Shown here: positions 51,545-60,178 of the stretch, piece after piece | How positions within the stretch are numbered: position 1 is the first letter of the stretch | How the letters are laid out: each line of letters opens with the position of its first letter | Source of the DNA: Oerskovia turbata | GTDB taxonomy: Bacteria > Actinomycetota > Actinomycetes > Actinomycetales > Cellulomonadaceae | Length of the DNA stretch: 64,000 nucleotides | Direction of reading: 5' to 3' | Assembly (NCBI RefSeq): GCF_000718325.1 | Contig: NZ_JOFV01000007.1 | Span: 1-64,000 of the forward strand | Translations under genes and position numbers: made by a program | The notes under the pieces: model-generated | What the model was told of the DNA's origin: nothing | Databases searched by the model: none | What the model saw: the letters and a program-made list of their open reading frames with translations, nothing else

Positions 51545-53209
51545 GTGGCCTCCACCCTGTACCGCAACGGTGTCATTCACTCCTCGACCGACCCCTTCGC
51601 CGAGGCGATGCTCGTCGACGGCGAGGTGATCACCTGGATCGGCGCGAACGACACCGCCGCCGGTCTCGCCGCCCGCGCCGACCGCGTCATCGACCTCGAC
51701 GGGGCCCTCGTCGCCCCCGGGTTCGTCGACTCCCACGTCCACGTCCTCGAGACCGGGCTCGCCCTCGCAGGCGTCGACCTGTCCGCGAGCGCCGGCATCA
51801 CGTCCCTGGCCGACGCGCTCGACGCGCTGCACGCCGCGGTCGAGGCCCGCCCGGCCGCCGAGGCGGACGACGTGGTCCTCGCGTTCGGGTGGGACGAGCA
51901 GGAGTGGCCCGAGCACCGCGCCCCGACGCGGCACGAGCTCGACGCGGCGTGCGGGGGGGCGCTCGTGTACGCGGCGCGCGTCGACGTGCACTCCGCCGTG
52001 GTCTCGACGTCGCTCGCGCAGCGGGCAGGCCTGGCGGGGCGCGAGGGCTGGACGGAGAGCGGCTGGGTCACGTTGGACGCGCACCACGCGGCCCGGGACG
52101 CGGCCCGTGCCATGAGCCCCGAGCGTCGCACCGCGGTCTACCGTGCGGCGTTGGACGCGGCCGCGCGGCGCGGCATCGTGTCGGTGCACGAGAACAGCGC
52201 CCCCTCGATCGACACCCGGGACGGGCTGCGCGAGCTCATGGCCCTCACGGGGGACCCGCAGGGCGCGCTGCCGCACCTGGTCGCGTACCGGGGCGAGCTG
52301 TGCGCCACCCCCGACGACGCGCGCGCCCTCCTGGCCGACCTGCCCGGCCTGGCCGGCATCGCGGGGGACCTGAACGTCGACGGGTCGCTCGGCTCGCGCA
52401 CCGCGGCGCTGCGGCACCCGTACTCCGACTGGTCCGGGAACCCTGGGGAGGCCGGGCCCGACGGGCGCGGCAACCAGTACCTGACCGCCGAGCAGATCGC
52501 GGCCCACCTGTCCGCCGTCGCCGCGGCGGGCACCCAGGGCGGGTTCCACGTCATCGGGGACCGGGCCATGGACGAGTTCCTCGTGGGTCTGCGTGCCGCC
52601 GCCGAGGCGGACGGGGCGGCGGCGCACCGTCGTGCCGCGCACCGTGTCGAGCACGCCCTGTTCGTCGACACCAACGCGCTCTCGACGCTCCTGCTGTTCG
52701 GTGTGTCGCTGTCCATCCAGCCGGTGTTCGACGCCGCCTGGGGTGGCCCCGACGGCATGTACGCCTCACGCCTGGGCCCTGCGCGCGTGGCCGGGCTCTC
52801 ACCGTTCGCGGACCTTGCCGGGGCCGGGGTGCCGCTCGCGTTCGGCTCCGACTCGCCCGTGACCGCGATGGACCCCTGGTCCGCGGTCCGGGCCGCGATG
52901 TCGCACGCCGACCCCGACCAGCGCATCTCCGCGCGGGCCGCGTTCCGGGCGCACACACGCGGGGGCTGGCGCATCGCCGGGCTCGACCACACGGGCGCGG
53001 GCCAGCTGCGCGTCGGTGCGCCCGCACACCTCGCTGTCTGGCGTGCCGAGCACCTCGCCGTGCAGGGCACGGGGACCTCGGTGTCCTCCTGGAGCACCGA
53101 CGCCCGCTCCGGCACGCCGCTGCTGCCCGACCTCACCGACGACGCACCCGACCCGACGTGCCTGCAGACGGTGCGCGACGGCGTCGTGCTGTACGACACG
53201 TTCGACTGA
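51545..53209 (+). CDS. YtcJ-like amidohydrolase
   Basis: 554 residues of the metal-dependent amidohydrolase 3 group: VIDLDGALVAPGFVDSHVHVLE (HxH metal ligands), AAAGTQGGFHVIGDRAMDEF, and LAFGSDSPVTAMDPWSAVRAAM near the end. Substrates of YtcJ-like enzymes are mostly unknown, often N-acyl or ring amides. GTG 51545 is 8 bases after TATCGT (51531-51536), so the mRNA is probably leaderless. Confidence 0.88.
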   Translation: MASTLYRNGVIHSSTDPFAEAMLVDGEVITWIGANDTAAGLAARADRVIDLDGALVAPGFVDSHVHVLETGLALAGVDLSASAGITSLADALDALHAAVEARPAAEADDVVLAFGWDEQEWPEHRAPTRHELDAACGGALVYAARVDVHSAVVSTSLAQRAGLAGREGWTESGWVTLDAHHAARDAARAMSPERRTAVYRAALDAAARRGIVSVHENSAPSIDTRDGLRELMALTGDPQGALPHLVAYRGELCATPDDARALLADLPGLAGIAGDLNVDGSLGSRTAALRHPYSDWSGNPGEAGPDGRGNQYLTAEQIAAHLSAVAAAGTQGGFHVIGDRAMDEFLVGLRAAAEADGAAAHRRAAHRVEHALFVDTNALSTLLLFGVSLSIQPVFDAAWGGPDGMYASRLGPARVAGLSPFADLAGAGVPLAFGSDSPVTAMDPWSAVRAAMSHADPDQRISARAAFRAHTRGGWRIAGLDHTGAGQLRVGAPAHLAVWRAEHLAVQGTGTSVSSWSTDARSGTPLLPDLTDDAPDPTCLQTVRDGVVLYDTFD

Positions 53210-53270
53210 GCCCCGGTTCGACCCGGCCGGGCCACCGGCGGGTCGTCCGCCGCGCCCTCGCGCGGGTGAG

Positions 53271-53309
53271 GCCGGTCGCGCCGCCGCAGGTCACCGGGGC
53301 GCGACCGGC
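53271..53309 (+). terminator. Terminator after the amidohydrolase gene
   Basis: GCCGGTCGCGCC (53271-53282) pairs fully with GGCGCGACCGGC (53298-53309) across 15 bases, 61 bp past the stop codon. Confidence 0.65.
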
Positions 53310-53338
53310 GGCACCGCCTGCCAGGGCGCGCGTTCGGA

Positions 53339-53366
53339 TTGACACCACCGTGAGGGGCGGTAAGTT
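53339..53366 (+). promoter_or_regulatory. Sigma-70-like promoter in the 363-bp gap before lnt
   Basis: TTGACA (53339-53344), 16 bases, TAAGTT (53361-53366). Downstream lies a short frame (53369-53470, 33 codons, MTCSGRQRRRGSSHHL) with two cysteines that might be a leader peptide, then about 100 bp without other signals before lnt, which also has its own TACCCT box. The leader peptide is weakly supported. Confidence 0.45.
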
Positions 53367-53572
53367 CGATGACGTGTTCCGGCCGTCAGCGCCGCAGGGG
53401 TTCGAGCCACCATCTCACCGTCCGTCCTGCGTGCTCTGGCGTGCACCGGCTCGACCCGCGCGTTCAGTAGACAACACGGTCTCACCGGTGGCGGTGCGAC
53501 GTGGTCCGAAGGACGCGCGGGTCGGCCCACATCTCCCGGCCGACCTGCAGGTACGTGGCGTACCCTGCACTG

Positions 53573-55180
53573 GTGTCGACCCGTGAGCCGAGCCGCTGGC
53601 TGCTGATCCTTCTCGCCGCCGGTGGTGGCTTCCTGACGAACACCGCCTTCCCCGATCGCGGGTGGTGGCCCATGGCGTTCGTCGGGGTCGCGGCCCTCTT
53701 CCTGGCCCTGCGCCGCGACCGCGCCGGGTGGAACGCCCTCGTCGGATTCGTGTGGGGTCTCGCGTTCTTCCTCCCGCACATCCAGTGGGCCCAGATCGCG
53801 ACGGACACCGTGCCCTGGCTCGCCCTGAGCACCCTCGAAGCGGTCTTCCTCGCGCTGTTCGGCGCGATGTGGACCTGGGTGCGGCGGATCGGGGCCGTCG
53901 CCCGGAACCTCGCGTGGCAGACCGTGACGTTCTCCGTGCTGTGGGTCGCGGTCGAGCAGTGGCGCTCCGAGGTCCCCTTCGGCGGGTTCCCCTGGGGTCG
54001 GCTCGCGTTCTCCCAGGTCGACTCCCTGCTGGGGCGCACCGCCTGGTTGGGCGGGGGACTGCTCGTCTCCCTGCTGACCGCCGCGATCGGCGTCCTGCTC
54101 GCCGTGTTCGTGCTCGAAGCCCGGCGGGTGCGCACCCTGCCTGCCCTGTGCGCGCTGGGTACGGCAGCCGTGCTCCTCGGTACGGGCCTCGTCGTCCCGC
54201 TCGACACCCGCGCCGAGACCGGGACCCTGAAGATCGGTGCGGTCCAGGGGAACGTCGGCGAGCCGGGCCTCGGGTCGTTCGCCAACCGGGGAGAGGTCCT
54301 GCAGAACCACGTCGACGGCACGCTCGCCCTGCTCGACGAGGTCGACCCCGGTGAGCTCGATGTCGTGCTGTGGCCCGAGAACGGCTCCGACCTCGACCCG
54401 CAGACCACACCCGACGTCGCCGCCGACATCGACGCGGCCGCGTCCGCCGTCGGCGCGCCGATCCTGGTCGGGGCGCAGGAGTTCCCCGACACCGGTGGGC
54501 GGTACAACGTGTCGCTGCTGTGGGCCCCCGGGCAGGGCGTCATCGACCGGTACGCCAAGCAGCACCCGGCACCGTTCGGCGAGTACATCCCGATGCGCAG
54601 CTTCGTGCGCATCTTCTCCGACCAGGTCGACCGCGTGACCACCGACATGATCGCGGGCGACGAGGTCGCGGTCGTGGACCTGCCCTCCGAACGCCTCGGA
54701 CGCACCGTCCCGCTCGGCACCGTCATCTGCTTCGAGGTCGCGTACGAAGAGCTCATCCGCGACGCCGTGAACGCGGGCGCCGAGCTTCTCGTCGTCCCCA
54801 CCAACAACGCGTCCTTCGGGTACAGCGCCGAGTCCACGCAGCAGCTCGCCATGTCCCGCCTGCGGGCCATCGAGACCGGGCGCGCGACCGTGCAGATCTC
54901 GACAGTCGGCGTCAGCGGCGTCATCGCCCCCAACGGTGCGCTCCTGCAGAGCACCGACCTCTTCACGGCCGACCAGATGGTCGCGACGCTGCCCCTGCGC
55001 GACTCCCTGACCCCAGCCGTTCGGCTCGGGTACTGGCCCGGGTGGATCGCGGGCGGGCTCACGATCCTGCTCGTCGTCGCCGGTATCGTCTCGCGCGTCG
55101 CCCGCCCGGCCGCGAGCGCCACGGCCCCTGCGCGCAAGCCCATCGCCAAGCGCCCGGCGTCCAAGCCTGCACGCCGCTAG
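53573..55180 (+). CDS. lnt: Apolipoprotein N-acyltransferase
   Basis: 535 residues: about seven membrane helices, then a nitrilase-fold domain with the catalytic triad Glu269 (WPENGS), Lys329 (YAKQHPAPFGEYIP) and Cys386 (VICFEVAY), close to the E. coli positions. It adds the third acyl chain to lipoproteins. GTG 53573 lies 6 bases after TACCCT (53561-53566). In mycobacteria the homologue is fused to or beside dolichol-phosphate mannosyl synthase next to rbpA; here the synthase domain is absent. Confidence 0.93.
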   Translation: MSTREPSRWLLILLAAGGGFLTNTAFPDRGWWPMAFVGVAALFLALRRDRAGWNALVGFVWGLAFFLPHIQWAQIATDTVPWLALSTLEAVFLALFGAMWTWVRRIGAVARNLAWQTVTFSVLWVAVEQWRSEVPFGGFPWGRLAFSQVDSLLGRTAWLGGGLLVSLLTAAIGVLLAVFVLEARRVRTLPALCALGTAAVLLGTGLVVPLDTRAETGTLKIGAVQGNVGEPGLGSFANRGEVLQNHVDGTLALLDEVDPGELDVVLWPENGSDLDPQTTPDVAADIDAAASAVGAPILVGAQEFPDTGGRYNVSLLWAPGQGVIDRYAKQHPAPFGEYIPMRSFVRIFSDQVDRVTTDMIAGDEVAVVDLPSERLGRTVPLGTVICFEVAYEELIRDAVNAGAELLVVPTNNASFGYSAESTQQLAMSRLRAIETGRATVQISTVGVSGVIAPNGALLQSTDLFTADQMVATLPLRDSLTPAVRLGYWPGWIAGGLTILLVVAGIVSRVARPAASATAPARKPIAKRPASKPARR

Positions 55181-55216
55181 TCGTCCGACCGCACGGTGCA
55201 CACCCCGGGAAGGCCC

Positions 55217-55285
55217 GTCCTGCCCGACGGCGAGGCTCGCCCGGGTGCGACGGCGCCGGTGGGTGCGCGGCGCCGTCGGGCGGGA
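55217..55285 (+). terminator. Long hairpin after lnt
   Basis: Sixteen bases at 55217-55232 pair with 55270-55285 with a single G-U wobble, enclosing an inner CGACGGCGCC/GGCGCCGTCG helix. The arms contain the dispersed GCCCGACGGCG repeat sequence. Confidence 0.6.
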
Positions 55286-55337
55286 CGGACACCTGTCGGT
55301 GAGCGGGGGAGAGCCCGGCCGAGGCCCGAGGGACGAC

Positions 55338-55373
55338 GAAGGGCCCGGAGCTCCGAGGAGTTCCGGGCCCTTC
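55338..55373. terminator. Terminator between lnt and rbpA ends
   Basis: GAAGGGCCCGGA at 55338-55349 pairs with the inverse ending at 55373, extended by CTCC/GGAG nearer the loop, 12 bp past the rbpA stop. The position suits the convergent rbpA and lnt genes. Confidence 0.8.
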
Positions 55374-55384
55374 GCGTCAGAAGA

Positions 55385-55729
55385 TCAGGCGCTGCGACGC
55401 AGCTTGCCGGCGCGCAGGAGGCCGAGTCGCTCGTCGAGCAGCTCCTCGAGCTCCTTGATGGTGCGGCGCTCCAGGAGCATGTCCCAGTGCGTGCGGGCGG
55501 GCTTGCCGGCCTTGGGCTCGGGGCGCTCCGCGTCACGCAGGAGGGCCTCCTCGCCGCAGCGGCACTCCCACACTGCGGGGACCTCGGCCTCGGTCGAGAA
55601 CGGCAGGATGATGGTGTGCCCGTTGGGGCAGTCGTAGTGCGCCTGGAAACGAGGGGCGAAGTCGACGCCCGCGTCGGACTCCATGCTCTTCGCGCCGATG
55701 CTCATTCCACGTAGGGACCGGTCGGCCAT
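55385..55729 (-). CDS. rbpA: RNA polymerase-binding protein RbpA
   Basis: 114 residues. MADRSLRGMSIGAKSMESDAGVDFAPR is the N-terminal tail and basic linker, YDCPNGHTIILPFSTEAEVPAVWECRCGEEA is the core zinc-like fold, and THWDMLLERRTIKELEELLDERL is the sigma-interaction domain. RbpA stabilises open complexes with the housekeeping sigma factor in actinobacteria. The ATG follows GGAGG. A SigR-like promoter lies upstream. Confidence 0.95.
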   Translation of the reverse strand: MADRSLRGMSIGAKSMESDAGVDFAPRFQAHYDCPNGHTIILPFSTEAEVPAVWECRCGEEALLRDAERPEPKAGKPARTHWDMLLERRTIKELEELLDERLGLLRAGKLRRSA

Positions 55730-55772
55730 GGTGTCCTCCAAGGGGTAGCGGCAGGGGTTGTCTATGGGGGTC

Positions 55773-55799
55773 AACGTCCCAGCGGACACGCATTGTTCC
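55773..55799 (-). promoter_or_regulatory. SigR-type promoter upstream of rbpA
   Basis: On the minus strand GGAAC (complement of 55795-55799), 18 bases, then CGTT (complement of 55773-55776) resembles the sigma-R consensus GGAAT-N18-CGTT. rbpA is under the thiol-stress sigma factor SigR in Streptomyces, so this placement is credible. Confidence 0.5.
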
Positions 55800-56031
55800 G
55801 AAGGGGCGTGAAGGTCCGGTGAACGCACGCGGCGCGCCCAACCCACCCGTCGAGGCTGCCCAGCAGACCACGCGCATCAGGGAGGACGCGCACACCCGCG
55901 AGACCACCGACCAGGTTTCCGGTTTTCGCAGGGTCGCGCAACTCCACACGCACGATCGAGGGTGTGATGTTGCCCGGGGCAAGGCCTGCGAAGTCCCTGA
56001 CCCCGGAGCGGAACCGTGCATTTCCCGCGCG

Positions 56032-56065
56032 CTTGTCCAAGGTTATGGCATGATCCTTGGACAAG
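56032..56065. promoter_or_regulatory. Perfect 11-bp inverted repeat before the second Fic gene
   Basis: CTTGTCCAAGG (56032-56042) is inverted exactly at 56055-56065, with 12 bases between. The right arm overlaps the ribosome site AGGAGG of the Fic gene, so a bound repressor would block expression. The remainder of the 55800-56031 spacer shows no convincing gene. Confidence 0.65.
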
Positions 56066-56075
56066 GAGGTTGCGC

Positions 56076-57317
56076 ATGCAAGGAACCCACGAGTCGCAGC
56101 GTCCCCCGGCGGGCAGCACCTGGCCGTCGATCACGTTCGAGGAACACCCGTGGCGACTGTACGCCGACTCTCCCGTCTCCCGACGCCAACGAGAGCTGCA
56201 CGCCGGGCCGTACCGGTCGGCGCTCACCCCGGAGATCGCGGGCCGCGACGTTCCGCTGCCTGCGTCCCTCGTCGCAGAATGCGAGGACGCCGCCACCGAG
56301 GTCGCCCGCTTCGACGTCGAGATGGACACGGTCCTCGGCGCCGGCGAGCTCGCGCCGCTGCGCAGCGTCCTGCTCCGAAGCGAGTCGGCCGCCTCCTCCC
56401 AGATCGAGAACCTGACGGTCGGGGCGCGGCAGCTCGCACTGGCGGAGATCGGTGAGGACGCCTCCCGCAACGCGACGACCGTCGCGGGCAACGTCCACGC
56501 CATGCAAGCGGCGATCGACCTGGCGGACCACCTGGACGGCGACGCGATACTGGCCGTCCACCGTGCGCTCATGGGCGAGCGCGATCCCACGGCCGGTCGA
56601 TGGAGACGGGAGCAGGTCTGGGTCGGCGGGACGTCCGCCGGTCCTCACCTCGCCGAGTACGTCGCGATCCACCACGAACGGATCCCTGCCGCGATCGACG
56701 ACCTGGTCGCCTTCGCGCGCCGCACCGACCTCCCGGTCCTCGCGCACGCGGCGATCACCCACGCCCAGTTCGAGACCATCCACCCGTTCACGGACGGCAA
56801 CGGAAGGTCCGGCCGAGCGCTCATCCATGCGATGCTCCGTCATGCCGGGCTCACGCGCCGGGTCACCGTGCCGGTCTCCGCCGGGCTCCTCGTCGACGCC
56901 GACGCCTACGTCGACGCCCTGACTGCTTTCCGTCGCGGGGACGTCGCCCCCATCGTCCACCAGGTCAACGAGGCAGCGCTCGTCGCCGTCGGGAACGGCA
57001 GAGCCCTGGCCGCCGACCTGTCGCGCGTTCGCCAGGAATGGACCGCGCGGCTCGACGCCCGTCGGGGCGCGGCCGCCTGGCGGGCGATCGACGTCGTCCT
57101 CGGGCAGCCTGTCGTCACGGTCTCCTTCCTTGCCGACACGCTCGGCGTGAGCCTGCCCGCAGCGCAAGGGGCGATCGACCGGCTCGTCGACGCGGGCGCC
57201 CTGACCGCGACCGACCCGAGCCGCCGCCGCGGCCGGACCTGGCAGGCGGCCGAGGTGCTGGCCGCCCTCGACACGTTCGCAGCTCGCGCAGGTCGGCGGC
57301 GCATCGCGGGATCCTGA
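56076..57317 (+). CDS. Fic-domain AMPylase-type protein (class II)
   Basis: 413 residues. It starts with the family N terminus (PSITFEEHPWRLYADSPVSRRQRELHAGPYRSAL). The inhibitory helix is SSQIEN (107-112), matching the S/T-x3-E-G/N rule. The catalytic motif HPFTDGNGRSGR spans 236-247, and a C-terminal winged helix reads VVTVSFLADTLGVSLPAAQGAIDRLVDAGALT. The conserved Glu blocks ATP until moved, so it should be self-inhibited. ATG 56076 follows AGGAGG. It is 104 bp upstream of an integrase, in an accessory region. Confidence 0.9.
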   Translation: MQGTHESQRPPAGSTWPSITFEEHPWRLYADSPVSRRQRELHAGPYRSALTPEIAGRDVPLPASLVAECEDAATEVARFDVEMDTVLGAGELAPLRSVLLRSESAASSQIENLTVGARQLALAEIGEDASRNATTVAGNVHAMQAAIDLADHLDGDAILAVHRALMGERDPTAGRWRREQVWVGGTSAGPHLAEYVAIHHERIPAAIDDLVAFARRTDLPVLAHAAITHAQFETIHPFTDGNGRSGRALIHAMLRHAGLTRRVTVPVSAGLLVDADAYVDALTAFRRGDVAPIVHQVNEAALVAVGNGRALAADLSRVRQEWTARLDARRGAAAWRAIDVVLGQPVVTVSFLADTLGVSLPAAQGAIDRLVDAGALTATDPSRRRGRTWQAAEVLAALDTFAARAGRRRIAGS

Positions 57318-57420
57318 GCCCCGAGGGGGCGAGGTGTCCGAATGGTCGCCGATGCGACGGATCGCGGTAGCGTTCGTGCTGTGAGGAACCACGCAGACCG
57401 CGCACAGTGGACGGATCGTC

Positions 57421-58506
57421 ATGGCGACCGTTGAGGCGTACGAGACGACCGCCGGGCGACGGTACATGGTTCGCTACCGCACCCCCGAGCGCAAGCAGAC
57501 CAAGAAGCGGGGCTTCAAGACCAAGCGCAGCGCCGAGGCCTTCGCGTCCTCGCTCGAGGTGTCCATCCTGCGCGGCGAGTTCATCGACCCGACAGCAGCC
57601 CGATCGACCGTGCACGAGCTCGGGGGAGCGTGGCTCGGACGCCAGACCCACCTCAAGCCCTCGACGGCCCGCGCGCTCGAGAGCTCGTGGCGGCTGCACG
57701 TCACGCCCCGGTGGGGGAGCGTGCCCGTCGCGGAGATCCGACGCACCGCGGTGCAGGCCTGGGTCTCCGACCTGAGCACCACCTACAGCGCCACGACCGT
57801 CGCCCGCGCGCACGGTGCCCTCGCGTCGCTGCTCGACGACGCGGTCGACGACCGACGCATCCTCACCAACCCGGCCCGCGGGGTCAACCTGCCCCGCAAG
57901 GTCCGGCGCGAGCACACCTACCTCGACCACCGGCAGGTCGCCGCGCTCGCCGCCGCCGCCGGCCGGCACGAGACCCTCGTCCTGGTCCTCGCCTACTGCG
58001 GGCTGCGCTGGGGCGAGGCCGCGGGCCTGCGCGTCCGAGACCTCGACATGCTCCGGCAGCGCCTGCGCATCAACCAGAACGCGGTCGAGGTCGGCTCGAA
58101 GATCGTCGTCGGGACACCCAAGACCCACGAGCGGCGCTCCGTCCCGTTCCCCGCATTCCTCTCGATGCCCCTGGCTGCAGCGTGCGAGGGCAAGGCGCGC
58201 GACGACGTCGTCTTCCACGGCGACCGCGGCACATACCTCAAGCGCTCCAAGTCGGGCACCGGCTGGTTCTCGCGTGCGGCCCGCGCCGCGGGCATCGACG
58301 ACCACCTCACACCGCACGACCTCCGCCACAGCGCCGCGAGCCTCGCAGTGTCTGCCGGGGCGAACGTCAAGGCCGTCCAGCGCATGCTGGGACATGCCTC
58401 CGCGAGCATGACCCTCGACGTCTACGCGGACCTCTTCGAGAAGGATCTCGACGGCGTCGCGGTCGCCCTGGAGACGGCGCGACTGCGTGCGGTCTCACCC
58501 GGCTAG
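57421..58506 (+). CDS. Tyrosine site-specific integrase
   Basis: 361 residues. An arm-binding start (YMVRYRTPERKQTKKRGFKTKRSAEAFASSLE), a core-binding domain and the catalytic set Arg196 (CGLRWGEA), Lys234, His299-x2-Arg302 (HDLRHSA), His325 (GHAS) and Tyr335 (DVYADLF) are complete. This is the phage/ICE type that integrates at one site. No excisionase, capsid or conjugation gene is next to it, so the element it came with is gone or lies elsewhere. Confidence 0.93.
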   Translation: MATVEAYETTAGRRYMVRYRTPERKQTKKRGFKTKRSAEAFASSLEVSILRGEFIDPTAARSTVHELGGAWLGRQTHLKPSTARALESSWRLHVTPRWGSVPVAEIRRTAVQAWVSDLSTTYSATTVARAHGALASLLDDAVDDRRILTNPARGVNLPRKVRREHTYLDHRQVAALAAAAGRHETLVLVLAYCGLRWGEAAGLRVRDLDMLRQRLRINQNAVEVGSKIVVGTPKTHERRSVPFPAFLSMPLAAACEGKARDDVVFHGDRGTYLKRSKSGTGWFSRAARAAGIDDHLTPHDLRHSAASLAVSAGANVKAVQRMLGHASASMTLDVYADLFEKDLDGVAVALETARLRAVSPG

Positions 58507-58596
58507 TGCCCATGGTGTGCCCACGTGGCCTCATCGCAACCTGGTGATGCATGGAGAATCGTTGATCTAGCAACGGTTCGCGGGGGAGAGGCGCCT

Positions 58597-58629
58597 CGTG
58601 CCCCGTGGGTCTAGAACTCACGGGGCACG
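58597..58629 (+). terminator. Terminator after the integrase gene
   Basis: CGTGCCCCGTG (58597-58607) and its inverse CACGGGGCACG (58619-58629) form an 11-bp stem with an 11-base loop containing TCTAGA, 90 bp past the stop codon. Confidence 0.65.
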
Positions 58630-58862
58630 GTCTTGGTCCGCACGAAACGGACATCAGCGACCGGCCCCGCTCGTGCGGCCACATGCCCGAGACGCGCCGG
58701 GCGCAAGTCGCCCGCCAACGCTCTCAGGGCTTTCTGGAGAAGTCTGTCGATATCGAGAGACTTTGCCCTCGGGGCGCGCCTGACCGCCGTCGGTGGCGCT
58801 CGGTAGAGTCCACTGCACAGGGCGGACGCAGACGGCACCGCCGACGACGAGGGAGTCCCGCC

Positions 58863-59150
58863 GTGAGCACAGGTCCAGGTCCGATGGATGTCACCTTCTC
58901 CGGTCCGATCGGCGTCACGGTGAAGGGTGACGTGTGGTCCTGCGTCGAGATCCCCGACTCGGTCGCGCTGCTCGGCACCGGGAAGGCCGTACGTGTCGTC
59001 GCCACGGTCGACGGCCACGACCTGACCGCCGGACTGATGCCGACGGGCACCGGGGGACACATGCTCTCCCTCAGCGCGAAATTGCGAAAGAGCCTCGGAA
59101 AAGGCATCGGAGACACCGTCACCGTTCACCTGAGAGAACGCCTGACCTGA
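58863..59150 (+). CDS. DUF1905 domain protein
   Basis: 95 residues. VTFSGPIGVTVKGDVWSCVEIPDSVALLGTGKAVRVVATVDGHDLTAGLMP, then LSAKLRKSLGKGIGDTVTVHL covers the small DUF1905 beta-barrel. Members are often fused to YdeI-like or DUF1801-type domains; one of the latter is encoded separately at 59561. The function is unknown. GTG 58863 has GAGGGAG upstream; the longer open frame before it is not protein-like. Confidence 0.75.
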   Translation: MSTGPGPMDVTFSGPIGVTVKGDVWSCVEIPDSVALLGTGKAVRVVATVDGHDLTAGLMPTGTGGHMLSLSAKLRKSLGKGIGDTVTVHLRERLT

Positions 59151-59175
59151 GGCCGCGACCGACATTCTTCGCATT

Positions 59176-59210
59176 CTCGGTTGCGTGACACCACGTGCCG
59201 CGCAACCGAG
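59176..59210. other. Hairpin in the 410-bp gap between the DUF1905 and DUF1801 genes
   Basis: CTCGGTTGCG (59176-59185) pairs with CGCAACCGAG (59201-59210). It could terminate the DUF1905 gene. I see no convincing gene in the rest of 59151-59560; the open frames there have low-complexity translations. Confidence 0.5.
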
Positions 59211-59560
59211 GAGAAGGAGCGCCGACCGGCCCCGTGTCCTGCTCATGCCAGGCGCGAGCAGCAGCAGACGGTGCGGAAGGTTGATGATGCCCGTGCGCCC
59301 CGCACGGGACGTGACTGCATGGAGCGTTCAGGACAAGCCGCAAGGGGGAACGTCGCGGCGAATCACGGCGAGTTCCTTCCCTGGCCATTGTTTCGAGCCC
59401 GCCGAGGCGCCCCTGCCCGCATGTGCTGCGCCCGCATCGCCCACGAGCACCTTCGGCCGAGCGCTACCGCGTCACGATCGAGCAGATCTGGAGAAGCGGC
59501 ACCGAGCGCCCCTCAGTAGCGTCGATCCCATCGACAGGCACATCCAGACGAGGAGTCACG

Positions 59561-60007
59561 ATGACCGGCGCCACAAAGTCCACCAAGACCAGCACAGCCT
59601 ACGAGGGCTTCTCCGCCGAGGAGCGCGCCGCGATGAAGGAGCGCGCCAAGGAGCTCAAGGCGTCCGCGAACCGGGCCGAGGCGGAGAAGGCCCAGCTCGA
59701 GAAGATCGCGGAGCTCTCGGAACCGGACCGCTCCATGGCCTCGCGGATCAACGAGCTCGTCGCCGAGCACGCACCCTCGCTCGCGCCGAAGACCTGGTAC
59801 GGGATGCCCGGCTGGGCCAAGGACGGCAAGATCCTCTGCTTCTTCCAGCCTGCGGAGAAGTTCGGAGCGCGCTACCCGACGTTCGGTTTCAACGACGTGG
59901 CGCAGCTCGACGACGGCACCCTGTGGCCCGTCGCGTTCGCGCTCACGGAGCTCACGCCGGCGAACGAGGCGACGATCGTGGACCTCGTCACGAGGGCGGC
60001 AGGCTGA
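59561..60007 (+). CDS. DUF1801/YdhG-like protein (iron-chaperone-type fold)
   Basis: 148 residues. After a charged helical start (EERAAMKERAKELKASANRAEAEKAQLEKI) comes the YdhG/DUF1801 domain: INELVAEHAPSLAPKTWYGMPGWAKDGKILCFFQPAEKFGARYPTFGFND. Relatives have been called iron-uptake chaperones (Fra-like), but the role in bacteria is open. ATG 59561 has GAGGAG at a good distance. Confidence 0.8.
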   Translation: MTGATKSTKTSTAYEGFSAEERAAMKERAKELKASANRAEAEKAQLEKIAELSEPDRSMASRINELVAEHAPSLAPKTWYGMPGWAKDGKILCFFQPAEKFGARYPTFGFNDVAQLDDGTLWPVAFALTELTPANEATIVDLVTRAAG

Positions 60008-60178
60008 CCCGCACGGGCAGGAACGAGCACCACATCGACAGCGTCGTTGCCGGTCGGAGCGATCAGAAACACCCTCTGACCTGCAACGATGCTGTCGACA
60101 GGTCGCAAGCCCGGGGGAGTGGCGACGGGGGCAGCCCGGGCGTCCCGCGCACGCCGCACCCCTGGCAGGATGGCCTCC

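Noticed and set aside
49129..53586. A 1485-residue plus-strand protein
   Set aside because: It is a shadow frame across helY and the amidohydrolase gene, with low-complexity translation.
55771..56064. A 97-codon minus-strand gene upstream of rbpA
   Set aside because: It would start with TTG without a ribosome site, overlaps the likely rbpA promoter and the Fic operator, and no family is recognised. Part of its translation looks protein-like, so it is set aside rather than disproved.
58507..58640. tRNA 3' end serving as the integrase attachment site
   Set aside because: The sequence after the integrase forms a terminator hairpin but lacks a T-arm TTCGANT loop with flanking stems.
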